A program made the translations under genes and the position numbers. 64,000 nt of DNA, from the NCBI RefSeq assembly GCF_008831285.2, contig NC_045151.1:8137682-8201681 (forward strand), in the 5' to 3' direction. Shown here one piece after another: positions 35,501-47,475 of the stretch. The notes under the pieces were generated by a model. That model ran no database searches. It saw only the letters and a program-made list of their open reading frames with translations, and was not told where the DNA came from. The DNA is from Nymphaea colorata. Taxonomy: Eukaryota; Streptophyta; Magnoliopsida; Nymphaeales; Nymphaeaceae. Position 1 is the stretch's first letter. Every line of letters starts with the position of its first letter.

Positions 35501-36213
35501 CACTCAAATAAGATCATGTTTACAAGGACCCGAGAAGCACTCAGAAAAATTAAATGCGACTACGCCACTTTATAGACTGGTTTTCATATAAAAAGCATTT
35601 ACTAAGAGATGATATGAAGTCAGACAAAACAGATTGCAATTACACTACCAAAGGATTTGTTTTACAATAGACTCAAATAATATCTTGTTTACAAGGATGC
35701 AGTAAACACTTAAAAAATTTGAATGCGACAATGACAGTGTTAGGACTGGTTTTACAATCAAAATGTGTTTACTAAGAGGCAATAAGCTAATCAATAAAAT
35801 GGATTGTGATAATGTAACTTCAGGATTCATTTTACGTTACACACACATAAAATTGTGTTTACAAGGACATGATAAGCACTAAAAAAAAATTAAATACGAC
35901 TATATAACTAAAAATGTGTTTACTGAAAGTTGATAAGTAATTGGACAAAATAGATTGTGATAACATAACTTTAGGATTTGTTTTACGATATATTCTACAA
36001 AAACCACGTTTGTATAAACTGGCTTCATGATAAAAAGGCATTTACTAAGATACAATAAATAGTCAGGCAAAACAATTTGCAATAATGCAACTGTAGGATT
36101 CATTTTACGATACACTCAAATAAAATCATTTTAACAAAACTATATGGTTCGTTTTATGATACACTCAAGTAAACTCATGTTTATAGTTACATTAAATGCA
36201 AAAATAACATGGT
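32580..36213 (+). repeat. ~170-bp satellite array, forward orientation (about 21 units)
   Basis: Each unit reads roughly as GATAAGCACTCAGAAAAATT, AAATGCGACAACGACACTGT, GGACTGGTTTTACGATAAA, AAGGCATTTACTAAGAGG, GATAAGCAGTCAGACAAAAC, AGATTGTGATAACGCAACTG, TAGGATTCATTTTACGATAC, ACTCAAATAAAATCGTG, TTTACAAGGACG. The two halves are themselves related (GATAAGCA.TCAGA.AAA, GGA.T..TTTTACGATA.A), so the unit appears to be a dimer of ~80-bp and ~90-bp monomers. Units are heavily diverged and some are truncated. The short ORFs in this region are artefacts of the repeat. Confidence 0.92.
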
Positions 36214-38268
36214 ACTTCTTATCGCCTCTTAGTAAATACTTTTTTATTATAAAACGAGCCCATATAGTGTCGTTGTCGCATTTTGTTTTTTAGAGTGCTT
36301 ATCCCATCATGGTAAACATGATTTAATTGAAGTGTGTTGTAAAATGAATCCAACCGTTGTGTTATTGCAATCTATTTTGTCTAACTGCTTATTGCCTCTT
36401 AGTTTAGGCCTTTCTATTATAAAACCAATCGATGCAATATTGTGTCACTTTTTATTTTTACGAGTATTTATTGTGTCTTTGTACACATGATTCTACTTGA
36501 GTGTATCGTAAAATGAATCATGTAGTTGTGTGATCAAATGATTTTATTTGAGTGTATCATAAAATGAATCTTGTAGTTGTGTTATCACATGTTTTTATGT
36601 CTGACTGCTTATCACATCTCAAGTAATGCCTTTTTATCGTAAAAGCAGTCCATATAGTGTTATTGTCATATAAGTGTATCTTAAAATGAATATTGCAGTT
36701 ACGTAATTGCATGATTTTTTCTCTGACTGCTGATCGCCTCTTGGTAATTGTTGTTTTATCGTAAAACAATTCCATACAATATCATTATCTTATTTAATTT
36801 TCCTATGTGCTCATAAAGCATCCTTGTAAACACATGTATTTCAGTGTATCATGAAACAAAATCTACATTTATGATATGGCAATATGTTTTTTCTGAAGGC
36901 GTATGATGAAACCAATCCATATAGCATCGCTGTTGCATTTATTTTTTTCAAGTGCTTATCTCGTCCTTGTAAGCGCAATTTCATTTGAGTGTCTTGTAAA
37001 GCAAATCATGTAGTTGCGTTATAGCAATCTGTTTTGTTTGACTACTTATCCCCTCTTACCAAATGCTTCCTTATCATAAAACCAATTCATAAAATGTCAT
37101 TGTTGCATTTATTTTTTTCAAGTTTTATCACCTTTTTGTAAACACGATTTTACATGAGTGAATCATGAAATGAATCCTACAGTTGCATTGTCAAATGATT
37201 TTTTGTGCTTTTCGCATCCTTGTAAAATGATTTTATTTGAGAGCGTCATGAAATGAATCTAGTAGTCGTGTTATCCCAATCTATTTTGTCCAACTACTTA
37301 TCGCATCCTTGCAAATAGAATTTTACTTGAGTGCGTCATAAAACGAATCCTACAACTACATTATTGTACGATTTTTTTTGTGCTTATCGCATCCTTGTAA
37401 ACATGATTTTATTTGAATGCATCGTTAAACACTTGAATAAGATAATCCATGCAGTGTTGTTTCATTTAATTTTTCTGAGTGTTTATCGCGTCCTTGTGAA
37501 TACAGTTTTATTTGAGTGTATCGTAAAACACATTCTGGAGTTGAGTTATAAAATCTGTTTTGTTCATCTACTTATGGCCTCTTTCTAAATGCCTTTTTAT
37601 CGTAAAACAGTTGATGTAGTGCCGTTGTCGCATTTAGTTTCTTTGAGTGCTTATCGTGTGCTTCTAAACATGATTTTGTTTGAGTGCATCATAAAACAAA
37701 TCCTCTAGTTTATATCACATTCTGTTTTGTTTGACTGCTTATCGCCTCTTAGTTAAGGCCTTTTTCTCATAAAATCAATCCATACACTATTGTTCTCGCA
37801 TTGAATTTTTTCGAATGCATATTGTGTTCTTGTAAACACAATTTTACTTGAGTGTATCATAAAACAAATCATGAAGTTGTGTTATCACACACTTTTTGCT
37901 TATCGCATCCTTGCAAAAATGATTTTATTTGAATGTATGAGAAAAAGAGTCATACAGTTGCGTTATCAGATGGTTTTTTTTGTGATTGCTTATCGTCTCT
38001 TGGTAAACACCTTTTTATTGTAAAACCAGGCTATATGGTGTCGTTGTCGTGTTTAGTTTTTTCAAGTGATTATCACATCCTCGTAAACACGATTTTATTT
38101 TGGTGTATCGTAAAACCAATAATGTAGTTGCATTATCGTAATCTGTTTTGTTCAAATGCTGACCTCCACCTATTAAACAACCTTTTATCGTCAAACCAAT
38201 CCACAGAGGGTTGTTGTCATATTTAATTTTCTTGAGCACTTATTTAGGCTATGGAAACATGATTTTAC
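36214..38268 (-). repeat. ~170-bp satellite array, reverse orientation (about 12 units)
   Basis: From CTTATCGCCTCTTAGTAAAT onward the satellite appears as its reverse complement (TTTTATCGTAAAACCAGTCC, CGCATTTAATTTTT, GTAAACACGATTTTATTTGA, GTGTATCGTAAAATGAATCC). The junction at about 36214 follows a forward-oriented fragment (ACATTAAATGCAAAAATAAC). A short forward piece returns at 38270-38326. Confidence 0.9.
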
Positions 38269-38269
38269 A

Positions 38270-38326
38270 ATTGCGATAATGCAAGTGTAGAATTTGTTTT
38301 ACGATACAATAAAATAAAATTGTGTA
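38270..38326 (+). repeat. Last partial satellite unit, forward again
   Basis: ATTGCGATAATGCAAGTGTA followed by TTTGTTTTACGATACAATAA matches the forward half-unit B. It marks a second orientation change at the array's right edge. Confidence 0.75.
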
Positions 38327-39368
38327 CTACTTCATAGGAAATTCAATAATAACCCTAAAGCATTGTTATATGCCTGCATGTATTGCTATTGACAATATCA
38401 GTAAATATTGGTTGAATAAGAGAGTTATTTGCAATATGATTTCTAACATGAAGCTAAATTTGTGTTCAGTTTATATGCTTATTTAAGTCCATCTTTATGC
38501 AATTTTTTACTCTACAAAAATGTATGTAAATATGTAAAGATGTCAACTTTCTAACTAGTGGGGAACTTTCTAGCAGAGCTTCTGTCGTATCCCACCCAAC
38601 CATTCGGTGACATTATAGGCCCTCTTGTTTATTTAAGTGAAAGAAGATGAGAGAAAGGAAAATAAGAAAGATCGTATTATATGATGGCATACGAATGTCA
38701 TATTCTTAAAGGTCAAGTAGTCAAAGTTATGGCATTTTAATGAATACCTTGGGCCTCATCCCCAGCATACCTTTGATTAGGGGGATGCTTTAAGAAACAC
38801 TTGCAAGACATTAGGTGATCAATTATAACAACAAACTATTGTCGCTCCTCCCTTTGAGGAACTGAAAATTTTCTGCATATGAGGACGAGCCTGTATGTTC
38901 TCCAATGCTTGGAATTCATGCCATGTGTTGTATTTGTGGAACCATCTTCAAGGCCCGTAAGGCAATTTATTTACAATGTAAGAGTCCACATAAGTCATCC
39001 CTTGATTTTGTTATTTGATGCATGTTGCTCCAGTTTAATCAAGCTTTAGATGCCCAACTTTCTCCTTGATAGTTTATTTGAAGCCAACCTTTGCTTTCTT
39101 TTTTCAATCTTTATTTGAAGCCAACCTTTTCTCATTCCTCCGGTTTTTGTCGCTAGATTTCCTTCAAATTTCCTCCCCTTTGGACACCTTTGATTTTTCT
39201 CTTCACTTTTGGGGGGTTGTGTTTTGCTTTTCTTAGTAACTAAGGCACTCCATGAGGCCATGTTCCTAATTCTCTGTCTTCTCCATTACAGCACATTTCC
39301 CATTAGATTCAAGCCATGATGAGTAGAGACCAAAACGTGACTTTTTAAAATTTTGAATTATAACATTT

Positions 39369-39466
<98 letters not shown>

Positions 39467-42352
39467 GGCCAATAGAGAGAGCTACATTTAGAGATTAAGT
39501 TTTGTTGTCCCTTATAGAAATTCAAAATGGGTCTCCATGAATTCACCATCCAACTGATATTTCTCAAAGCCCAAATGGAAACATTTTTCACACGATATTT
39601 TATGGTGTTTGATTACTTTTATTATCTCTCCACTACATATAATACTTCTTATATCTCATTGTATAAGAAACAATGTGTACTTTCCATCAAGTAGGTTTCC
39701 ATAGAACTTGTTCGAATGGCTTACTATAAGTTGTAAATTTTAGTTCTATGATGTTGTTCATCTAGATCATCCACGACATCACAAAGAGAAAATGTGGAGT
39801 GCATCCACATTGAGGTGAACAATTCATCTTTACATAGAGCACATCAGACTATTTTCAATGCAGATGGAAACAATTAACAAAAATTAAGTATCATAAAAAA
39901 TGGAAGAATATCTCTCTTTTATTCAGAACTACTTAGACACCAATGCCTAGTGATGAATGGTGCAAATAAGATGCCGAAAAACTTTTTTGATTTGTTTTCT
40001 TTTCTGACAGCAGACACAAAATTTAGTTTGTTTAGACAGATGATAAAATCATGCAAAATGCTGCCAAGATGTAAATTATACAAGTAAAATATGTTCTTCA
40101 CAATTTCATAATTCACCATGATTCAAACATTGAAATGATTTTCTCATAAAAATATAAATGATAGTGAAGTAAGTGAAACTACAAACAATGATAAACATAC
40201 TCAACAAACACAAATAATAGGCAACAACAATGAACTTCATGAACAAATTACATCAACAATATGAAACAATTATGTCTGAAGTAAAATACGCTCATTGTCT
40301 TATACACTTCTTAATGTTATATTGCCATTGTTTCAGTTATACTCGATTATGTTATACTTCATGTTGGTAATCTAATTATTTGTTTGGCCTTTTAATTTCT
40401 CAAATGTAGGAATCAGACGATGATGTTTCACCCCAAGTATTATATGGCCTTTGAGGAAAAGATTAGACACACATATTGTATGTGGTGTAGAATATCAATT
40501 GCTGATGAGTTGTGATAGTTTTCTACATCTTTGTAGTAGGTTTAGTCATTCAATTTTTTGTCTATTTTTATGTTAAGTACATCAACATGTGGCCCCCAAA
40601 ACTTGAACATTGTGAACTATTTATATTTGAAAGTCTATGATTTCATTTGATATTCCTGAGTATCTGAATGTGTAAACATTTAACACTAGTAATGTTTTTG
40701 TTAGACAAATCAATTTTAATGAGTTGATTTTGCTACATGGGGTGTTTCATGTATTGTTTTGCTTAACATGATCTTATTATTGAATGTATTGTTTAGATAT
40801 TTTGTTATGGACTTTGTAAATGATGTTGATATAACGCATTTTTGTTTATCAAATACATGATTATTAAGCAGCATATGTATGATATTTCTAAAAATAATAG
40901 ATAAAACAATCAATATTAATTTATTGCCATCAAATAGCAAACAAGATGGATAGAAATGGCCACATAAGACACAAACACTAGATAGAACAGAAAACGAACT
41001 CCATTCAAAATGAACAAAATAGACAAGACATCTTGTAGAAGAAAGTCACAAGACAGAATGGACATAAAAAAACAAACACCAGACATGATGGACATAATGG
41101 ATTGAACATATAGAGACAAAACAAATTCCAGACAAAAGTTATGTAGTGTTTTGTTCTTAAAACCATCAAAAGTGGATGGAAAACACCATTGTCCATGGAG
41201 ACAAGACGTTGGTATGGTGAAGAGGACATCATGTTTGCCTTGTCCTACAGGACAACAAGGAAATGATCTCTAATACTCATATGTGTTTTGAAAAGCCTAT
41301 TCTCACAAATGCCCATGAATAAAAAGATTGATTAAACCTAAACACTTCTATTTTTACCATAATACCCTTAGATACAGCACAATACTTTTCTTATCTTTTC
41401 CAAAATGCCTTAAACACATGAAGCAGGTTGCATGTTACGTAGATACTATATGTCCTCAATTGTCTAGCATTGTATCTTCTCCCAGTCAATCTGACTGGGC
41501 AATATATAAATCCCCTTGAATAAGAAATGTTAAATGGTGAGTCTGTCTACATAAATATGTAATTGCCCTTAATTAAAAAGAAACTCATTAAGCACTTTAA
41601 ATCCCTCACCGTACCTCAAACCTTCAACAATAAATCCTTTGTAATCCCTCATCGACGGACACCTCAAGTGTTCATTGAAGTAGAAGAATCATTGGTGTGG
41701 GAGTACCTTCAACAATCATGCAGGTCTACAAAGTTTTTGGTATTCATTCTTGCTTTCTACCATTGCCTACCCTATATGCTAGTTGTGTCTTGTTCATTTC
41801 TAGGCATCTCCTCGTCATTCATTTAGTTTTTTAGTATTGGTGAGTTTTTTTTTTTGTTTCTTTTTTAATATTTGTTTGTTCTTGTTGTGGGTATACTTTT
41901 CATGGTTTTATTGTGGGAACTTGGAAATCTACCACCCCTCAATTTCGTCAGGTTATCGTGTAACAAAATAAATAGCCACCTACAAGATCTTCAGTGCATG
42001 ATTGTGTGACAGTAAATTGCAAATATATACACATTATGTGTATCTAATGTGTATGATGTATACTTAAGTCCCTATAGTACATTTTACAAAATGTGTCCAA
42101 TGTCAACTACACAACTTGCTCTAGAAGTAGGTCTGATTTTGATATTTGTAGCAATAAATCATTAGACATTATAAAATTCCCTTTAGTTTATGGCTATCAC
42201 AATAAAATGCTCTTATCTAAATGTTTATTGAACGATATGCGATCATGTATACATTTTGTAAAATTGTTAGTCTATCTTGAAGTAATAGGTATGCTTTTAG
42301 TATGCATAATAGTACATTATTAAATAGTATCTAATCCACACCAACTCTATAG
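38327..42352. other. AT-rich intergenic DNA without recognisable genes
   Basis: The ORFs are short (63-87 codons) with no domain, signal or intron-exon pattern I can defend. The only distinct item is the compound microsatellite at 39371-39463. The stretch ends at the target duplication of gypsy element 2. Confidence 0.55.
39371..39463. repeat. Compound microsatellite (TA)n(TG)n
   Basis: About 20 TA repeats run directly into about 25 TG repeats, without interruption. The 68-codon reverse ORF across it (His-Thr and Tyr-Ile repeats) is an artefact. Confidence 0.97.
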
Positions 42353-42357
42353 AAAAC

Positions 42358-45300
42358 TGTAACGCTCGGCATATGCAGGTCGGCTCAGGTCAGGGTCCAA
42401 ACCCGGACCCGAGCTCCACCCGCGTGTGAGCCCAACGCCCAATCCTCCCTTGCCTTTCTCTCTTCTCCCGCGTCTTCCTCACAGACCCCCCTCTGTTGCC
42501 ACTCATGCCAGCGCAAGGAAGAAGAAGACGACAGAGGTGGTGCAGGCGGTGGTGAGGACGGCGGTGCTCCGGTAAGCCCCCAACCTCTTTCTTTCTTTCA
42601 TTCTTACTTTCTTTCTTCTTCTCCCCTTTCTCCACCTCCCTCTCTCACTGTCTCTGTCGTCTCCCCTCTCAACCGCACGACCTCCCTCTTACGCAACCCT
42701 CTTTCTCTCGTGCTTTTCCCCTCTGCCATTCTCTCGCTCTCACGTCCTCTCTACCTACACTCTCCCCGCTCCGTCAGTGTTATCTCTCTCTGTCGGCTCC
42801 CTTTCCCTAATCGTGTGGGTCCTTCTCAACCGAACCCTCCCTCTCAACTGAGTCTGCCATTTTGCCTTGCCGACTACCTCATTTTCACGGCCGACTTCCC
42901 TTCTTCTAACGACAGATTTCCCTTTGACCTCTCTTTTGCAATAGCTCACCCTATTTATGATTGTTTGGTCGAATTTCAGCTTGGGGACTTGTCTTCCCTC
43001 TCATAGCAGCGACTTTAAGGCATTGGTGGAGGCGGCAGTGATAAATTTTAGCCGCTTGGAGACACTTGGACTCGTGAGGTGGCTGCCGGAAGGATTGCAG
43101 CAGTCTAGACTCTTGTTTTGGGGTGAGCAAAGGCATAATTGAGCCAATTTTATTGTATATTTTCCCTTGGAGCATGTATAATTATTGTTTGAGCATGCTA
43201 GAAGTTAGAATTTGATGTTTAGGGAGGCATGTAACGACTTGGCTTTTTGGGAAAAGTTTATGATTATGTTGGAGAAGCGATGATTCGTATATATATTGAC
43301 TTTTAAGCTTGAGGTGTTGATTTTCGAAGCAATAGAACATCATGGTAGAGATTGTGATGTTGTGGAGAAGATTTAGAACCGTCTTAGTGAGCACGTGATA
43401 CATGTTTTTGTGAACGGGTGTATCTTGGAGTTATTTGGGAAAAGCATACATATGTTGGATGTGATTATGGGGTTGACGCCTCGACTAAAGAAAGTAAATG
43501 AGAATTGGGTCGTGATAGATTGACCGAAACAATGAATTTGGACGTTTGTTGGCAACGTCAAGAGGTTAACAGGAGGCCTGTTGGAGGGCTTGTTGGTCGA
43601 CACTATCTGTCGACACCTTCTTGAGGCAATGATATGTGCCTCAATGATTTTGTTTTATGTTTGTTTGGATCGTAAAGTAACTAATAGAAATCTTACATTG
43701 TGGTTATGTTTGCAGGTACACCGGGCACGTCCTGTCGACCTTGAGCGACCATATTCGAAGTTCGAGGCATTTTGAAGAGTTTTGAGGGCGCGCGACAGGT
43801 ATGGCGGCATTCCAGGCAAATCCCTACCTGGGGTAAAGGTGTGAATGTGTGTTCCTAGGATCCCACGATCCTATGATTGTGATGTGAATTTATTGATTGT
43901 TTTGTGAATGAATGTATGTATGCATGCACATGATTTGACATATGATATGAATTGTTTTGGAAGACTATGAGTAGTTTGATTTGAAAATGTGATGTATTTG
44001 CATGTGCATGCTAGAATTGATAACTGTTTAGGACAGATGAGGCGGGGTATCGACTTGAGTGTCTCCTCGACCGCAATTGTGTATTAGAAAGCATCCTAGA
44101 ATGATAACTGCATAGGACAGCTACGAGCCAATCACAGATCGAGACTACTCTCTCTGGTTTGGCTAAGGTTTTCAAAGATGTGATGGATGTAATAATTGAT
44201 GTGAATGTTGTGTTTGGTTGCTTGCACATTGTCGTGGGCAGTGATGCAAATGAATGATTTGGAGGGTAGTTGTACCCGTATTGCTATGACGGCTAGCTAA
44301 GAAAGTAAATTATATGTGTAGCCCTCGTGTGGAGGCATTTGGAGGTATGGGTGCACTCGAGGAGTGAACCAACCTCATGAGCTAGCTGATCATTTTGTGA
44401 TTGTGTTTCCATAATGATAACTAAGAATGAATAAGAGATGAGAGGCTAGTGGGTTGTGGCATTGTGTTTGGGAGACGTCTCGCTTTTGCCACTGGTCTCG
44501 CCTGTTCGGAGCGCAGGCGGTGTAAGGCCCCAGGGTACTGTTGTGTGTTGTGCTCGGAGCGTTGGCTCCTACCTTCCCAACTTGGGTGTTTTAGGGAAGG
44601 CTGAGTATCTCTCCGTGGAATTCACACACCCATGGATGAGTGCTCTACCGCTGCAGCGGATGAATGGATCCATACCGTTATGGGCCACCACGGGGGGTTG
44701 TCTCTCGGCTATGAGCCGCCCATGGTGTGCACGTGTTTGTGTTTGCACCCACAGGAACTGTCAATTCACTAAAGTTAATGAAAATGAAAGTATGTGATTG
44801 AAATGTGTGTGAACGAATGTATGTGTTTGATGGGCATGTGAATGATATGAATGAAATGAAATGTTTAAGCATGCATTGCATGTGATTGAGATTGTGATAC
44901 TGTGGCCCTTGAGTGGCCTTTACATGTCATGGTCTATGTTAGGGGTTTTTCTTGGCAAACAATGTGCCTATGCCCTGACATGACATGACGATAGATTATT
45001 TTTATGATATTGAGCCCTACCTAAGAGGGTTTGGGATTTTCCTGGCTTGTTGCCATACTGCGAAGGCTAAGCCTTCAGTTGTTTCATTTTTTTCAGGTTT
45101 TGGTGGACCAGGGGCAGCAGGTTGAGCAGATGGTTTTACTCACATCCTACTGGGTAGGTTTTGGGTCTTTTGTAGCACCAGTGCGTCTTATTTTGATTGT
45201 ATTGATGTCTTGTTTTTGTTAGACATCAATTCTATGTTTTGGGGCATTTTTGTCGTACACTTAGATGTGATTTTGTATGAATCAAAATTGTTATATGAAT

Positions 45301-45425
45301 GAAAGTTCGCCCCATTGTCTTGAATGGCATAGCTCCCTCTTTTGAATCGTTGTGTCGTCACATCTCAATGCTTTATGTTAGAAAAAAAAAATGTGTTTGA
45401 GGGTCAAAAAGGTTGGGGTGTGACA
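42358..45425 (+). mobile_element. Gypsy element 2, 5' LTR (3068 bp)
   Basis: It starts TGTAACGCTCGGCATATGCA and ends GGTTGGGGTGTGACA. It has a CT-rich block at 42560-42800. It differs from the LTRs of element 1 beyond the shared TGTAACGC start, so it is a separate family. ORFs inside (for example 44456-44797) have counterparts in the other LTR but no domain. Confidence 0.94.
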
Positions 45426-45429
45426 GCTT

Positions 45430-45441
45430 TGGTATCAGAGC
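45430..45441 (+). other. Primer-binding site of gypsy element 2
   Basis: TGGTATCAGAGC lies four bases after the LTR end, complementary to initiator tRNA-Met, as in element 1. Confidence 0.92.
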
Positions 45442-45659
45442 TATGGCAAACCCACTATGGATGTGAGTTAAAGCCTATCTGTGAAGCCGTGTTGCCCAGG
45501 TATGCATTTGTTTGATTAAATTGTTATTGTAGTTTGATTTTACAAGTAGAAGTACATAATGTGATCGATGTTTTGAACTTGTGCTCATGCACGTTTGTGA
45601 TTGGATTTGCAAGATTGGTCATAGACTTGGTTTGAGAACAAGGGTTCTTGTTTGTACAT

Positions 45660-47475
45660 ATGGAATATCAACATAGGGGTAAAAGGCGAGTTGGGCCATC
45701 TACAGAGGCACAAAGGGAGCCAAGTCCTGCCCGTTCTGATGCACGTACCCCAGTGGATGACAATACATCAAGGCAATAGAATGCCCAGACTGGTGTGGGT
45801 GCTCAAACCCCACCAAGGCAGACTCCACAGGTGGATCAACAGACCATAATGTTGACAATGTTGCAAACACTGACCTCCCTTGTACAGTCGATGGTCAGTA
45901 ATCAAAGGAGCAATGCATCTCCTTCATGAGACACCACTGCGCCACTTCAGGAGAAGGCAACGACGGTGTCGTACCAACAGTTTATGGCAATGCAGCCGCC
46001 TGTCTTTACAAGAGAAAGCAATCCAGACAAGGCAAAAGAATGGATTGAGGAAGTTGAACGCATCTTTAGGCTTCTGAAGATGCCAGAAGAAGACAAAGTG
46101 AATTATGGTTCTTATCTGCCGAAGGGTGATGCCAAGAATTGGTGGCAATCGACTAGTGAGATCCGGTTTGCGGGCCAATTGTCAATCTCTTGGAAGCAGT
46201 TTAGAGATTCATTCTTCAGCACTTACTTTCCAATGCATGCTAGAGACAAGAAAATGCAAGAGTTTCTTGATTTACAACAGAATCAACTGAACCTGGAAGA
46301 ATACATTACGAAATATCGACACTCTGAGGTGTATTGTCCACACCTTTACACTACAGATGAGGCCAGAGTAGGCAAGTTTGTGTGCGGGCTGCGGGATGGA
46401 CTGCGAAGCAAAGTTTTGACAAGCAGACCTCGTGACTTGGACGAGGCGGTCACCATGGCAAGATGCATAGAAGAGGACTGGGCAAGGACACAGAATGATC
46501 ACCACAAGAAGGCAGGCCAGCAATCACACGGTGGGCGAACGCAGGTCAAGCGCCAACCCTTTGCAGGCAGGACAAGGCCTTATGAGAGGCGTGATGACAA
46601 AACGTTCAGACGGAACCAGCCAACAACCCACAGTGAGGCCACACATGGGTCAGTGGCCACTCCGACTTCACCAAGGTGCCCAACTTGCTCACGTGTGCAC
46701 CCCGGGAAGCCATGTTATCGAGTGACCGGAGCATGTTTACATTGTGGAGGGATAGGGCACTTCATCAAATATTGCCCCATAAGACAAGAAAAAGAATTGA
46801 AGAAGCCTGAGGCCGGTCCTTCTAGCACGCGACAGACGACTGGACATGTCTATGCGACTACTGTGGAGGAGCTTCAGGCACACGACCTTGTTGAAGGTAC
46901 TTTACTTATTGGTTCTCATATTGCTAAAGTGTTGTTTAATGCATGGGCGACTCATTCATTTATATCTAGTCGATTTGCTACTTCACTAGAAGTGTCGGCT
47001 AGGAAGATGCCATATGTTTTAAAAGTTGTTAGCCCTATGCATGCTCAAGAGTCGTGTAGTGAGTATCTACCTGATGTAGACGTGGAGATCCATCAACATC
47101 ACTTACCTGCACAGTTGGTGATCATGAGTCTCAGTGAGTTCGATGTGATTTTGGGCATGGATTGGTTATATGCGCATTATGCTAATATAGATTGCAGGAA
47201 AAAACATATACGATTGTTGACTGATGAGATGCAACCTGTGGAATTCCATGCTTGTAAAGCTAGTCGAACTGACAAGATAATGGTGTCTGCTTTGAAAGCT
47301 AAACATTTGATAGAAAATGGAAGTGTTGCTTTCTTGGTCAATGTGTTGACCAATGAGACCAAATCGGTGAGGTTACAGGATGTTGCCGTGGTGAGTGAGT
47401 ACCCCGATGTGTTTCCTGAGGAACTGTCAAGTTTGCCTCCAACACGAGAAGTGGAATTCAGGATAGAGTTGTAGC
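45660..47475 (+). pseudogene. Gypsy element 2 Gag and protease, with stops and a dead active site
   Basis: The ATG at 45660 (MEYQHRGKRR) starts a frame that joins the long open stretch from 45966, with in-frame stops at about 45777 (TAG) and 45927 (TGA). The capsid has WIEEVERIFRLLKMPEEDKV, GDAKNWW and FLDLQQNQLNLEEY. The zinc knuckle is CLHCGGIGHFIKYC (about 46735-46780). In the protease, the usual Asp-Thr/Ser-Gly is replaced by Asn-Ala-Trp (before ATHSFIS, about 46935), so the catalytic aspartate is missing. The frame ends with TAG at 47473, just before the RT. Confidence 0.93.

Noticed and set aside
32754-38239. Many 60-100-codon ORFs rich in Leu, Phe and Ile, resembling membrane peptides
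   Set aside because: They recur with the satellite period, appear on the minus strand in the forward array and mostly on the plus strand in the reverse array, and come from AT-rich repeat units. They are not genes.
32580-38326. CRISPR-like spaced repeats
   Set aside because: Repeats are adjacent, diverged and ~170 bp long, with no short conserved repeat plus unique spacers. The DNA is plant nuclear.
39266-39472. 68-codon reverse ORF with His-Thr and Tyr-Ile repeats
   Set aside because: It is just the translation of the (TA)n(TG)n microsatellite.
42390-43142. ORFs in the CT-rich start of the element 2 LTRs (also at 50385-51122)
   Set aside because: They are low-complexity Ser/Pro/Arg frames, present in both LTRs but shifted by indels. 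No domain is recognised.
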